Shown here: positions 26,477 to 34,643 of the stretch, piece by piece
How positions within the stretch are numbered: the first letter of the stretch is position 1
How the letters are laid out: each line of letters starts with the position of its first letter
Assembly: GCF_023498005.1 (NCBI RefSeq)
Contig: NZ_CP097289.1
Span: forward strand, 2,232,001-2,296,000
DNA from: Streptomyces durmitorensis
GTDB taxonomy: Bacteria; Actinomycetota; Actinomycetes; Streptomycetales; Streptomycetaceae
DNA length: 64,000 nt
Direction of reading: 5' to 3'
Notes under the pieces: model-generated
Database searches by the model: none
Seen by the model: only the letters and a program-made list of their open reading frames with translations
Told to the model about the DNA's origin: nothing
Translations under genes and position numbers: made by a program

Positions 26477-27646
26477 TCAGCGGCACGCCAGTACGGCCGC
26501 GAGGCCCTCTTGCAGATCCTTGACGAAATACTCGGGAACCTCCAGCGACGGGAAATGGCCCCCGTTCTCGGGCGACCTCCATCGGACGATCCGGCGGTAC
26601 CGCTCCTGTGCCCAGGGGCGCGGACACTTCTCGATGTCGCGGGGGTACATGGTGATGGCCGACGGGACGTCGACCCGAAGTTCGGGGTCCAGGGAGTTGT
26701 GGCTCTCGTAGTAGATGCGGGCCGCCGATGCGCCGGTCCGCGTCAGCCAGTACAGGGTGACGTCGTCGAGGATTCTGTCCATGGAAATCGTCTCGAACGG
26801 GCTGTCCTCGGTGTCCGACCACTCGGCGAACTTGTCGAGGATCCAGGCGAGAAGCCCGACCGGTGAGTCGACGAGCGAGTAGCCGATGGTCTGCGGCCGG
26901 GTCGCCTGCTGCTTCGCGTACGCCGCGCGGTGGTGCCAGAAATCGTGGGTTTCCTCGGTCCATTTGCGCTCGACCGCCGTCAGCCCGTCCGTCGTCAATC
27001 CGGGCGGTGCCTCCGCGAACAAGGTGTGGATGCCGAGAACGTGCGCCGGGAACCTGCCGCCGAGAACCGTGGTGATATTGCCTCCCCAGTCGCCGCCGTG
27101 GGCTGCGAACTTGCTGTAGCCGAGCCTTCCCATCAGCTCCACCCATGCGGCCGCGATCTTTTCGGTTCCCCACCCGGTGGTGGCCGGCTTGTCGCTGTAG
27201 CCAAAGCCCGGCAGCGACGGGACCACGACGTGGAACGCGGGCGCGTCTGCGTCTTCCGGATCTGCCAGCTCGTCCACTACGTCGATGAACTCGGCAATGC
27301 TGCCCGGCCAGCCGTGCGTCAGGAGCAGAGGCGTGGCATCCGCGCGCGCGGATCGGCGGTGCAGGAAGTGGATTCCCAGATCATCAATGGTCGTACGGAA
27401 CTGGCCGATCCGGTCAAGGCGCTCTTCGAACGACCGCCAGTTGTACCCCGTGCGCCAGTAGTTCACGACGTCGACGAGGTCGGCAAGAGGAACGCCCTGG
27501 CCCCACCGGCGGGGGCCGGGCGCGGCGCGATGGACCGTCTCGGCCTCCGGCAGTCGCGCCGCGGCCAGTCGCGCGCGCAGATCGTCGAGCTCGGCGTCAG
27601 TCGCGTGGGCTTCGAATGCTTGGACGTCGCTGGTTGGACGGGGCAT
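26477..27646 (-). CDS. Epoxide hydrolase-like alpha/beta hydrolase
   Basis: A 389-residue protein with the epoxide hydrolase N-terminal (EHN) domain (residues ~1-110) and an alpha/beta hydrolase core. The oxyanion motif is HGWPGS, the nucleophile Asp lies in AHGGDWGGN, and the catalytic His is in NGGHFPSLE. Such enzymes open epoxides to diols, acting on exogenous or juvenile-hormone-like substrates. The ATG at 27646 has AGGAGG ahead (in GGCCAGGAGGTCTC). It is divergent from the CGNR regulator at 27750, with an AGAACCG inverted repeat between them, so it is probably regulated by it. Confidence 0.88.
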   Translation of the reverse strand: MPRPTSDVQAFEAHATDAELDDLRARLAAARLPEAETVHRAAPGPRRWGQGVPLADLVDVVNYWRTGYNWRSFEERLDRIGQFRTTIDDLGIHFLHRRSARADATPLLLTHGWPGSIAEFIDVVDELADPEDADAPAFHVVVPSLPGFGYSDKPATTGWGTEKIAAAWVELMGRLGYSKFAAHGGDWGGNITTVLGGRFPAHVLGIHTLFAEAPPGLTTDGLTAVERKWTEETHDFWHHRAAYAKQQATRPQTIGYSLVDSPVGLLAWILDKFAEWSDTEDSPFETISMDRILDDVTLYWLTRTGASAARIYYESHNSLDPELRVDVPSAITMYPRDIEKCPRPWAQERYRRIVRWRSPENGGHFPSLEVPEYFVKDLQEGLAAVLACR

Positions 27647-27686
27647 GAGACCTCCTGGCCATCGCGGAACCGGCCGTGAGCTTTCG

Positions 27687-27707
27687 AGAACCGGCTAAGA
27701 CGGTTCT
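27687..27707. promoter_or_regulatory. Operator between epoxide hydrolase and CGNR regulator
   Basis: AGAACCG-N7-CGGTTCT is a perfect 7-bp inverted repeat; a further GGAACCGG half-site is at about 27666. TATGGT at 27738-27743, six bases before the regulator ATG, could be a -10 giving a leaderless mRNA. Confidence 0.5.
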
Positions 27708-27749
27708 ACTACGCCGCCCCGTCTCGGTGCAACCAGCTATGGTGGTTCC

Positions 27750-28325
27750 ATGCGCACTGGGTTCCCTGACTTCCGCCTCGGCAGCGTGCTGGCGACGAGC
27801 TTCACGGGGACTCTGTCGGAGCGTCACGGCGACACCGTGGAGCGCATTCCTGTGCCGCAGCGCCTCGTCGACTGGCTGGCGGTGAACGGCCTCGACGTGG
27901 ACTCCTGCACCACCGCCCAGCTCGACCTCGCTCGGGAACTGAGGGAGGCGATCCACGCCGCCGCGACAGCGGCCGCGACCCAGGACGCCCTCCCCGCGTC
28001 CGCGGTCCAAGTCATCAATGACCGCAGCGCTCAGGGCCGGGCCGCGGCCATCCTGACGCCCGAGGGCGAGCGGCGATGGCGGCTCGGCTCGGCTTCCGGG
28101 GTGGAAGATGCCCTCGGCGTGATCGCCGCCGACGCGATCAGCGTCATCTCAGGCGAGCGCGACGGAAAACTGGCCTTGTGCGCTTCGCCGACCTGCCGAG
28201 CCGCCTTCTTCGACACCAGCCGAAGCCGCACCCGCAGATGGTGCGACATGAACACGTGCGGGAACCGGGAGAAGAAGGCGCGCTTCAACGCCAACCAGCG
28301 CAAGAACCCCGGATCAGCGGAGTGA
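27750..28325 (+). CDS. CGNR zinc-finger (ABATE-domain) regulator
   Basis: A 191-residue protein: an N-terminal ABATE-type domain (residues ~1-140) and a C-terminal CGNR zinc finger with two Cys pairs, LCASPTCRAAFF and RRWCDMNTCGNREKKARF. CGNR proteins are predicted stress-responsive transcription regulators. It is divergent from the epoxide hydrolase and probably controls it via the inverted repeat at 27687-27707. The ATG was chosen because it fits the family start and lies right after the TATGGT box. Confidence 0.85.
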   Translation: MRTGFPDFRLGSVLATSFTGTLSERHGDTVERIPVPQRLVDWLAVNGLDVDSCTTAQLDLARELREAIHAAATAAATQDALPASAVQVINDRSAQGRAAAILTPEGERRWRLGSASGVEDALGVIAADAISVISGERDGKLALCASPTCRAAFFDTSRSRTRRWCDMNTCGNREKKARFNANQRKNPGSAE

Positions 28326-28347
28326 TCGTTACCTGAGAGCGGCCGCG

Positions 28348-29568
28348 CTACCGGCCCGTCTCCCCCGTCTCCGTCACCCGCCGATCGTGCCGCAAGTCGT
28401 CGAAGAGGCGGGCCGACCTCTTGGCGTCCCACTTCAGTACGTTGCCCTTCGATGTGGGGACGCCGATGCCGGACACGGGCACGTTGATCTGCTTGCCCTT
28501 GCCGCCCGCGACGCTCTGTACCGCGCGGAACATCGCGCTGAGGTCGCGCAGGCTCATGCCCTTGTCGACGATGAGCGTGTCGAGCCCGGCCTGCATGGCC
28601 GGGCCTATCTCCCGTGGGTCGAAGAGCGTGTCGGGGCGTGCGGCCTGGTGGGCGAGGGTCGACAGGAACTTCTGCTGGTTCTTGGAGCGGCCCAGGTCGC
28701 CCTCCCTCTCCTGGTGCCGCTGGCGGACGAAGGCGAGCGCCTGCTTGCCGTTCAGGGTGTGGCAGCCCTTGCGCAGGTCCGCGCCCGACTTCTTGTCCTT
28801 GATGTCCCGGTCGAGGCACATCCGTACGCCGCCGATGGCGTCGACGATGTTCACGAACCCCGCGAAGCCGATCTCCGCATAGTGGTCGATGCGCAGTCCG
28901 GTGTTCTTCTCGACGGTGTGCACGAGCAGTTCGGGGCCGCCGTAGGCGAAGGCGGCGTTGAGTTTGTCGCCCTCGGGGCGCTTGGTCTTGCCCGTCAGTG
29001 TGTCCAGGCGGCCGGGCACGGTGATCCAGGAGTCGCGCGGCAGGCTGACCATGCTGGTTCCGTTGGCCCCGGTGTGCAGCAGCATCATCGAGTCGGTGCG
29101 CCGCCCGCCGCCCCCGCCGGCCCGCAGGTCCTGCACGTCGTCCTGGGAGAGTCCGTCGCGGCTGTCCGAGCCCACGATCAGGTAGTTGGTGCCCTCGCCG
29201 GGCGGCGGGCGGTCCCCGTACGCGCCGAGGTCGACCTCCCGCTGGAGCCGCGTCTCGGCGTAGCCGTACGTGCCGCCCGCCGCGACGATCACGGCGCCCA
29301 GCAGGACGAGCACCACCCGCCGCAGCCTCCTGCGCTTCTTCGACTGCCGGGCGTGGGCGCGCCGGGGCCCGTAGCGGGAGCTGGGGCGTTCGGCGAACCG
29401 CTCACGGGTGGTGGAGCCCGAGCCTTCCGGGGTCGCCACGTATGCGCCCTGATCGGCGGCCGGTTCCGGGCCCTGGTCCCCGTACGCGCCCTGGTCCCCG
29501 TACGCGCCTTGGACCGCGTCCGGCTCCGGGCGCCACGGCTCGCCCGTCACCCGCACCGGGTCTGTCAT
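28348..29568 (-). CDS. LytR-CpsA-Psr (LCP) family protein
   Basis: A 406-residue type II membrane protein. A Gly/Ala/Tyr-rich cytoplasmic N-terminus with QGAYGD repeats precedes one membrane helix (RRVVLVLLGAVIVAAGGTYG, about residues 80-100). The extracellular LCP domain has NYLIVGSDSRDG, the polar metal/pyrophosphate residues in RRTDSMMLLH and SLPRDSWITVPG, and FVRQRHQEREGDLGRSKNQQ. LCP proteins attach glycopolymers to peptidoglycan. It overlaps the upstream glycosyltransferase by 4 bases (ATGA), so the pair probably makes and anchors a cell-wall polymer. Confidence 0.9.
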   Translation of the reverse strand: MTDPVRVTGEPWRPEPDAVQGAYGDQGAYGDQGPEPAADQGAYVATPEGSGSTTRERFAERPSSRYGPRRAHARQSKKRRRLRRVVLVLLGAVIVAAGGTYGYAETRLQREVDLGAYGDRPPPGEGTNYLIVGSDSRDGLSQDDVQDLRAGGGGGRRTDSMMLLHTGANGTSMVSLPRDSWITVPGRLDTLTGKTKRPEGDKLNAAFAYGGPELLVHTVEKNTGLRIDHYAEIGFAGFVNIVDAIGGVRMCLDRDIKDKKSGADLRKGCHTLNGKQALAFVRQRHQEREGDLGRSKNQQKFLSTLAHQAARPDTLFDPREIGPAMQAGLDTLIVDKGMSLRDLSAMFRAVQSVAGGKGKQINVPVSGIGVPTSKGNVLKWDAKRSARLFDDLRHDRRVTETGETGR

Positions 29569-31730
29569 GGTCGGCTCCCTTGGTCACGTGCCGGGTCCAG
29601 CTCGCGCGGGCGCGGCAGCTCGTCGAGCGGATCTCCCGAAGCCCCGCCGGGAGCCCCGACAGACATCTCTCCCGTCGGCGCTTCGAGCAGGTACGGGTCG
29701 GCGGTTCCGGTGCGCTTCATGCTGTGCCACTTCAGGCGGGTGCCGAGCAGCGCCGTGATCACCGAGTGGATGACCACCAAGTACATCAACTGCCGGTAGA
29801 CGAACTGCTGGAGCGGAAGCACCCACAGCACGCGCAGCCGTTCGCGGTCGAGCCGCAGCGCGTACGCGGCGGTGACCAACTGGACGGCGAGGAAACCGAA
29901 CCAGACGAGGGCGGCCTCCACCGGGTCGCGGAACAACGCCCCGAACAGGGCGAACATGTCCACGACCGGTGCGCACAGCGGCAGCACGATCTGGAACAGC
30001 GTGACGTAGAGCAGCACACGGCGGCCGAAGCGTCCGGCGGGGCCGACCCCGACCACCGCCTGACGGTGCTTCCACATCGACTGGAGGGTGCCGTAGCACC
30101 AGCGGTAGCGCTGGCGCCACAACTGCCGCACCGTGCTGGGCACTTCGGTCCAGGCGACCGCCGACTCCTCGTACACGACGCGCCAGCCCGCCCGCCAGAG
30201 CGCCATCGTGAGGTCGGTGTCCTCGGCCAGCGTCTCGTCGCTCACACCGCCGACGCCCATCAGCGCGTCCCTGCGGAAGGCGCCGATCGCCCCCGGCACC
30301 GTCGGCATGCACTCCAGGACCTCGAACATCCGCCGGTCGAGGTTGAAGCCGAGTACGTACTCCAGGTGCTGCCATTTGCCCAGCAGGCGGCGCCGGTTGC
30401 CGACCTTGGTGTTGCCGCTGACCGCGCCGACCGCCGGGTGGGCGAGCGGCTGGATCAGCCGGGCGAGGGCCTCGGGCTCGAAGATGGTGTCCGCGTCGAC
30501 CATCACGACGATGTCGTGACGGGCATGCGCAAGGCCGGTGTTGAGGGCGCTCGGTTTGCCGCCGTTGGGCTGGCGGATGACCGCCACCCGCGGGTCGTCG
30601 ATGTCCTCGGCGATGTCGGCCGTCGCGTCGGTCGAGCCGTCGTCGATGACGATGATCTGCAGGTGCGGGTGGGTGGAGGCGAGCAGCGAGTACACGGTGG
30701 AGGCGATGCCGGCCTCTTCGTTGTACGCGGGCACCAGGACCGTCACCGGGTCCCGCACCTCGCGAAGGCGTGGCGCACCCGGCTGGTACCGGTGCAGCCT
30801 GCGCACGTGGAGCCGGGCGAACACCATGAACAGGAGCATCCGCAGGACGCCGAGCACGCCCGTGAGGGTCAGCGTCCACACCATCAGGGTGAGGAACGCG
30901 TGCCCGAGCCGCTGCGACCAGATCAGGCCCTCGCCCTTGATCTCCTGGGCGACCGGGACCTTTTCGACGAAGGAGGGGCGTCCGAGGCCACCGCTGACGG
31001 TGGTGAATGACTTCACGCGGCGGTCCTGCAGCAACTCCTCTGCCTCGCGGTAGCCGAGGTCGGTCTGGCTGTGCTGCGTCACGACGCCGCGCCACGGCTT
31101 GCGGTCCTTGTGGTCCGATGCGACCACCAGATACCCCTGGTCCGCCGCGCGCTGCGCGGCCGGCCACTGCGGTCCGCAGAGGGTGTCCGCGGCCGTGGTG
31201 TGCGGCAGCCGCAGCAGGGTGGTACTGATGCCGGACGCACCCGCGAGAGCGCTCTGGGTGAGGGACAGTTCGAGGCGCGCGCGCAGCGGAGATGCGACAC
31301 CGAGGTCGCCGCCGCTGTAGGTGTACGAGCCGATCTCGTGGCCCTCGCGCAGCATCCGCCGCATCAGCTCCGGGTGCCGGGCCGCGTCCTTCCCGTAGAC
31401 GAAGAACGTCGCGTGCGCGTGGTGTCTGCGCAGCAGGTCGAGCAGGCGCGGCGTCCACTCCGGGTCGGGCCCGCCGTCGAAGGTGAGGGCGACGGTCCCC
31501 GGCGGCATGGCCGCGGTGGTGACCCCCTTCGGGCCGAACCGCAGCAGCGGCTTCCCGTCGTCCGCCTCGCGCGGGATCGGCCGCGTGCACGGCGGCTTGG
31601 TGCGCGCGGCGTCGACCTGGTGGGTCGTCCAGCCCTCGAAGAGGAGGGCGACGGCTACCACCAGGAGGACGAGCAGGAGGACGAACCAGTGTCCGCGCGG
31701 CGGGCGGCGGACAGCGGTGCGCCGGGTCAC
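29565..31730 (-). CDS. NodB-like domain fused to GT2 glycosyltransferase
   Basis: A 721-residue membrane protein: one N-terminal helix (residues ~14-30), an extracellular NodB/polysaccharide-deacetylase-like domain (~75-260), a helix, then a processive GT2 domain (VTVLVPAYNEE, IVIDDGSTDATAD, VMVDADTIFEPEA, EDTDLT, QRYRW) and C-terminal helices. In the NodB part, motif 1 is TFDGGPD (residue 86 Gly instead of the metal-ligand Asp) and motif 2 is HEIGSYTYSGGD (Tyr136 and Gly140 in place of the two His), so that domain is probably inactive. The GT2 part looks functional and would polymerise a HexNAc-type chain. It overlaps both neighbours by 4 bases. Confidence 0.85.
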   Translation of the reverse strand: MTRRTAVRRPPRGHWFVLLLVLLVVAVALLFEGWTTHQVDAARTKPPCTRPIPREADDGKPLLRFGPKGVTTAAMPPGTVALTFDGGPDPEWTPRLLDLLRRHHAHATFFVYGKDAARHPELMRRMLREGHEIGSYTYSGGDLGVASPLRARLELSLTQSALAGASGISTTLLRLPHTTAADTLCGPQWPAAQRAADQGYLVVASDHKDRKPWRGVVTQHSQTDLGYREAEELLQDRRVKSFTTVSGGLGRPSFVEKVPVAQEIKGEGLIWSQRLGHAFLTLMVWTLTLTGVLGVLRMLLFMVFARLHVRRLHRYQPGAPRLREVRDPVTVLVPAYNEEAGIASTVYSLLASTHPHLQIIVIDDGSTDATADIAEDIDDPRVAVIRQPNGGKPSALNTGLAHARHDIVVMVDADTIFEPEALARLIQPLAHPAVGAVSGNTKVGNRRRLLGKWQHLEYVLGFNLDRRMFEVLECMPTVPGAIGAFRRDALMGVGGVSDETLAEDTDLTMALWRAGWRVVYEESAVAWTEVPSTVRQLWRQRYRWCYGTLQSMWKHRQAVVGVGPAGRFGRRVLLYVTLFQIVLPLCAPVVDMFALFGALFRDPVEAALVWFGFLAVQLVTAAYALRLDRERLRVLWVLPLQQFVYRQLMYLVVIHSVITALLGTRLKWHSMKRTGTADPYLLEAPTGEMSVGAPGGASGDPLDELPRPRELDPARDQGSRP

Positions 31731-32221
31731 TGCTTGAGGCCTCCGGCCGGCGGGGCGGCTCTGTCGGCCGCCGGGGGACGGTGATCCTCACGGCCCGCGT
31801 CCGCGTCCCCGTCCCCGTCCCCGCGGGTGGAGACCGGTCCGTTCGTGCTTGGCGGCTGCGTGCCGACGGGCTGCCAGAGGTCGCTGACCACCGTGCCGAC
31901 GAACGCCAGATACCCGAGGCAGGTGCAACCCACGACCAGCGCCAGGCCTTGCAGCGTCCACCTGCGCCAGCCCGACTGGTCGATGAAGATGGGGGGTTGG
32001 GGGTCGACGGCCTGGGGAAGCCGCGCCACCGGGGGCACGCGAGGCTCCGCCGCCCGGTGCGGCATGCCCTGCGGCGTGCGGTGGGGCATGCGCTGCGGCA
32101 TGTCCCGTCCCGTGTACTGCGCCATGTGCGGCGCCGTGTACTGCTGCGCCCCGTGGGCAGGGGGTACGGACGACCATCGCCCGTCATGGGGTGTGCTGGC
32201 TATGTGGGGGATGCCCTGCAC
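31727..32221 (-). CDS. Small single-pass membrane protein of the glycosyltransferase operon
   Basis: A ~164-residue protein of no known family. A Met/Pro/His-rich stretch with imperfect repeats (RDMPQRMPHRTPQGMPHRA) precedes one membrane helix (LQGLALVVGCTCLGYLAFVG) and a polar Asp/Gly/Pro tail. The start is set at a GTG at 32221 preceded by AGGAG at 5 bases; a Met at 32125 is an alternative. Its stop overlaps the glycosyltransferase start by 4 bases, so it is the first cistron of a three-gene operon and may be an assembly partner of the polymerase. Confidence 0.65.
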   Translation of the reverse strand: MQGIPHIASTPHDGRWSSVPPAHGAQQYTAPHMAQYTGRDMPQRMPHRTPQGMPHRAAEPRVPPVARLPQAVDPQPPIFIDQSGWRRWTLQGLALVVGCTCLGYLAFVGTVVSDLWQPVGTQPPSTNGPVSTRGDGDGDADAGREDHRPPAADRAAPPAGGLKQ

Positions 32222-32369
32222 TGGTGCTCCTGATCTGCGGCCGCGCACGCGCGACTCTTTGTGTGGGGGGTACGGACCCGGGGGTCCGCTGCACTGCCCG
32301 CGCGATGTCAGGAGCCGCATCCCGGTACCCGGCGCGCACGGAGTTCCCGTACGCACGCGTGCGGTGCGC

Positions 32370-32421
32370 CCTTCCCGGGTGGGGCCGGGAAGGCCACGTA
32401 CGCACGGCCCTCTCAAGGGCC
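32370..32421. terminator. Hairpin pair in the intergenic region after mscS
   Basis: CCTTCCCGG (32370-32378) pairs with CCGGGAAGG (32385-32393), and GGCCCT (32406-32411) with AGGGCC (32416-32421). They lie 100-150 bases downstream of the minus-strand mscS stop, and upstream of the three-gene operon. A third small hairpin CGGACC-N4-GGTCCG is at about 32274-32289. The rest of 32222-32520 holds nothing recognisable. Confidence 0.45.
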
Positions 32422-32520
32422 GGGAGGCCAGGGGCGGCCGTCAGGCATCACGCGGCCCCCGACCCTACTAGGGAGGACGGTGTCGGGCACCCCCGGACAG
32501 GGGTGAGCTGGGACTCCCGG

Positions 32521-33558
32521 TCAGCGCGGTGCGGGAGCCTTCGCGTCGCCCTCGGTGCGGAGCCACACGGTGCGCTGCGGGTAGGGGATGTCGATGCCCG
32601 CGGCGTCGAGCGCCTCCTTGGCGCGGCGGCGCAGTTCTCGGGTCACGCTCCACTGCTGGAGGGGGACGGTCTTGACGGCCATGCGGACGACCACTCCGTC
32701 CGCGTCGAGGGACTGCACCCCCCAGACCGACGGGTCTTCGAGGAAGACCCCCTTGAACTGCGGGTCCTGGCGCATGTCGTGACCGGTCCGCTCCAGGACT
32801 TCGTACACGGTGTCGAGGTGGGACTCGTACGCGACGGAGATGTCCAGGACGGCGCGCGCCCATTCCTGGCTGTCGTTGCGGACGCGCAAGATCTCTCCGT
32901 TGCGGATGTGCCAGAGACCGCCGTTGAGGTCGCGGATCTGGGTGAGCCGCAGGCCGACGTGCTCGACCTCGCCGATGGCCTCTCCGAGGTCGACGGAGTC
33001 GCCGACGCCGTACTGGTCCTCGAGCATGATCAGCATTCCGGCCAGGTAGTCGGCGACGAGGCTCTGGGCGCCGAAGCCGATGGCGAGGCCGACCACGCCC
33101 GCACTGGCGAGCAGCGGGCCGAGGGCTATGCCGACCTGATCGAGGATCATGGCCGTGGTGACGACGGCGATCACGATGGTGACGATGCTGCTGAGCACCG
33201 AACCGATAGTGCGGGCTCGCTGCTGACGCCGTTCGTTCGCCCGCGCGCGGTCACGGTGCAGCACGGCAGGGCCTCGGTTGCTGCGGCGCGGCTCGTCCGC
33301 TTCCCCTGCCGATCCCGATGATCCGGATGATCCGGCCGACTCAGCCGACTCGGCCGGCTCCAGGATGCGCTGCACGACACGGGTGATGGCCTTCTTGGCG
33401 ACTGCCCGGAAGATCATGGCCCCGACGACGATGATCGCGATGCGCAGCGGAATGCCGATCACGGTGCCGATGTGGTCGGTCAGGAACTCCGGGGCCGCGA
33501 GCGCCGGCGGACGGCCGACGCCGAGGACCTGGGGCGTCGTGGGGTCGATGGTTGCCAA
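32521..33558 (-). CDS. MscS-family mechanosensitive ion channel
   Basis: A ~345-residue MscS-type channel. Two N-terminal membrane segments (around IGIPLRIAIIVVGAMIF and LSSIVTIVIAVVTTAMIL) are separated by a charged loop with a Ser/Gly/Asp repeat. The pore helix TM3 is VVGLAIGFGAQSLVADYLAG, with the typical LIMLEDQYGVGDSVDL beta-domain after it. It releases solutes during hypo-osmotic shock. The start is uncertain: a TTG at 33558 has GGAG 8-9 bases ahead and is preferred; the ATG at 33624 would add 22 residues. Confidence 0.88.
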   Translation of the reverse strand: MATIDPTTPQVLGVGRPPALAAPEFLTDHIGTVIGIPLRIAIIVVGAMIFRAVAKKAITRVVQRILEPAESAESAGSSGSSGSAGEADEPRRSNRGPAVLHRDRARANERRQQRARTIGSVLSSIVTIVIAVVTTAMILDQVGIALGPLLASAGVVGLAIGFGAQSLVADYLAGMLIMLEDQYGVGDSVDLGEAIGEVEHVGLRLTQIRDLNGGLWHIRNGEILRVRNDSQEWARAVLDISVAYESHLDTVYEVLERTGHDMRQDPQFKGVFLEDPSVWGVQSLDADGVVVRMAVKTVPLQQWSVTRELRRRAKEALDAAGIDIPYPQRTVWLRTEGDAKAPAPR

Positions 33559-33762
33559 GGGTCGAGCACTCCGATTCGTCGGTCTGGGATCACGAGGGAC
33601 CCCATGCGCCTTTCCCGGCAGCACGGACTCAACACGGGGCGGTGTGTGGATGACGTGATGACGGTGCGGAACGGGAGTGCAGACGGGGGGTCCGCTCCCC
33701 TGCCTCCGCAGCAGCGGCTGGTGCGGAGGCCCGGGAAGCCGCGGCCCTGGGTGGGCGCTACG

Positions 33763-34641
33763 TCACGAGAGGTCCTCGATGCGGATGTTGTCGTGATAGA
33801 TGACCCGCGTCGGAACGTCTCCGTTCTCGATCGACTCGTCGGGGCGGTAGAGACCCCACTTGAGGTAGCCGAACTCGGTCGGGTTCTCGGGGTGGAAGGT
33901 CTGCACGTCGTCGTACGTCTTGCGCAGCGTGAAGTCCGATTCGCCCGGCATCTTGGTGGAGATCTTGTAATAGCCGGTCTTGTCCTTCGTCCAACTCACG
34001 TCCACCCGGAAGGACATCCACTGGTTGACGTGCGACGTGAAGTCGTCGACCACCGTGGCCTGCAGGTTGAGGAGCGGCGACCGGAAAGCGATGCTGTTCC
34101 GCTTCGTCATCAGGTAGAAGGACGGCTTGTTTCCACCGGCGTGCTTCCCCTGGAAGATGATGTCGCCGCTGTCCGAGTCGCCCGATTCGTACGTCTTCCA
34201 GTCCTTCAGCAGGACGTCGAACTCGTACCGGTGCTCGTCGCCCACTTCGATCTTCCCCTCGGGGACATCGTTCGTGGCGCTCTCACTGCGCGGGGCTCCG
34301 TCGGAGACGTAGTCGGGGTCGCCGAGTGTCACCTTGTGCGCGATGGCGTGGTCGTCCCCGGACTTGACGACGGATGACGCGTCCTTCGCCTTGGCGTGGG
34401 TCGTCGTCAGGCCGGGGATGCCGGAGTTCAGGCTGCCGTCCTTGTAGTCGACGTTCAGCAGGGGCGATGCGCCCTTGGGCTCGCTCTTCGCAGGCCGGGG
34501 CTTGTCCTCCTGACCCGCCTGGGCGGTGGCCAGGCCAACGATCGTCAGCGTCCCTGCCAGCCCTGCGGCGGCAGCGGTCCGCACCCTCGTCCTTGCCTTC
34601 CGCGTCGACCGGTGCGTCGTCCTGCGCTGCTCGTTCACCAT
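33763..34641 (-). CDS. Secreted polysaccharide lyase-like protein
   Basis: A 292-residue exported protein: a basic N-terminus, hydrophobic core AAAAGLAGTLTIVGLATAQA and cleavage near residue 42. The mature part resembles the concanavalin-A-like polysaccharide lyase family that includes heparin-lyase-I-like and PL20 glucuronan lyases: DIIFQGKH, FYLMTKRNSIAFRSP, HVNQWMSFRVDVSWTKDK and LKWGLYRPDE...VIYHDNIRI. It would cleave a uronic-acid polymer outside the cell. The start codon lies 2 bases after the stop of the Tat-exported propeller gene, so the two are coupled. The polymer is unknown. Confidence 0.78.
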   Translation of the reverse strand: MVNEQRRTTHRSTRKARTRVRTAAAAGLAGTLTIVGLATAQAGQEDKPRPAKSEPKGASPLLNVDYKDGSLNSGIPGLTTTHAKAKDASSVVKSGDDHAIAHKVTLGDPDYVSDGAPRSESATNDVPEGKIEVGDEHRYEFDVLLKDWKTYESGDSDSGDIIFQGKHAGGNKPSFYLMTKRNSIAFRSPLLNLQATVVDDFTSHVNQWMSFRVDVSWTKDKTGYYKISTKMPGESDFTLRKTYDDVQTFHPENPTEFGYLKWGLYRPDESIENGDVPTRVIYHDNIRIEDLS

Positions 34642-34643
34642 GC

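Noticed and set aside
29584..32187. An 867-codon minus-strand frame across the glycosyltransferase operon.
   Set aside because: It is Arg/Pro-rich, out of frame with the GT2 and NodB motifs, and lacks any family pattern.
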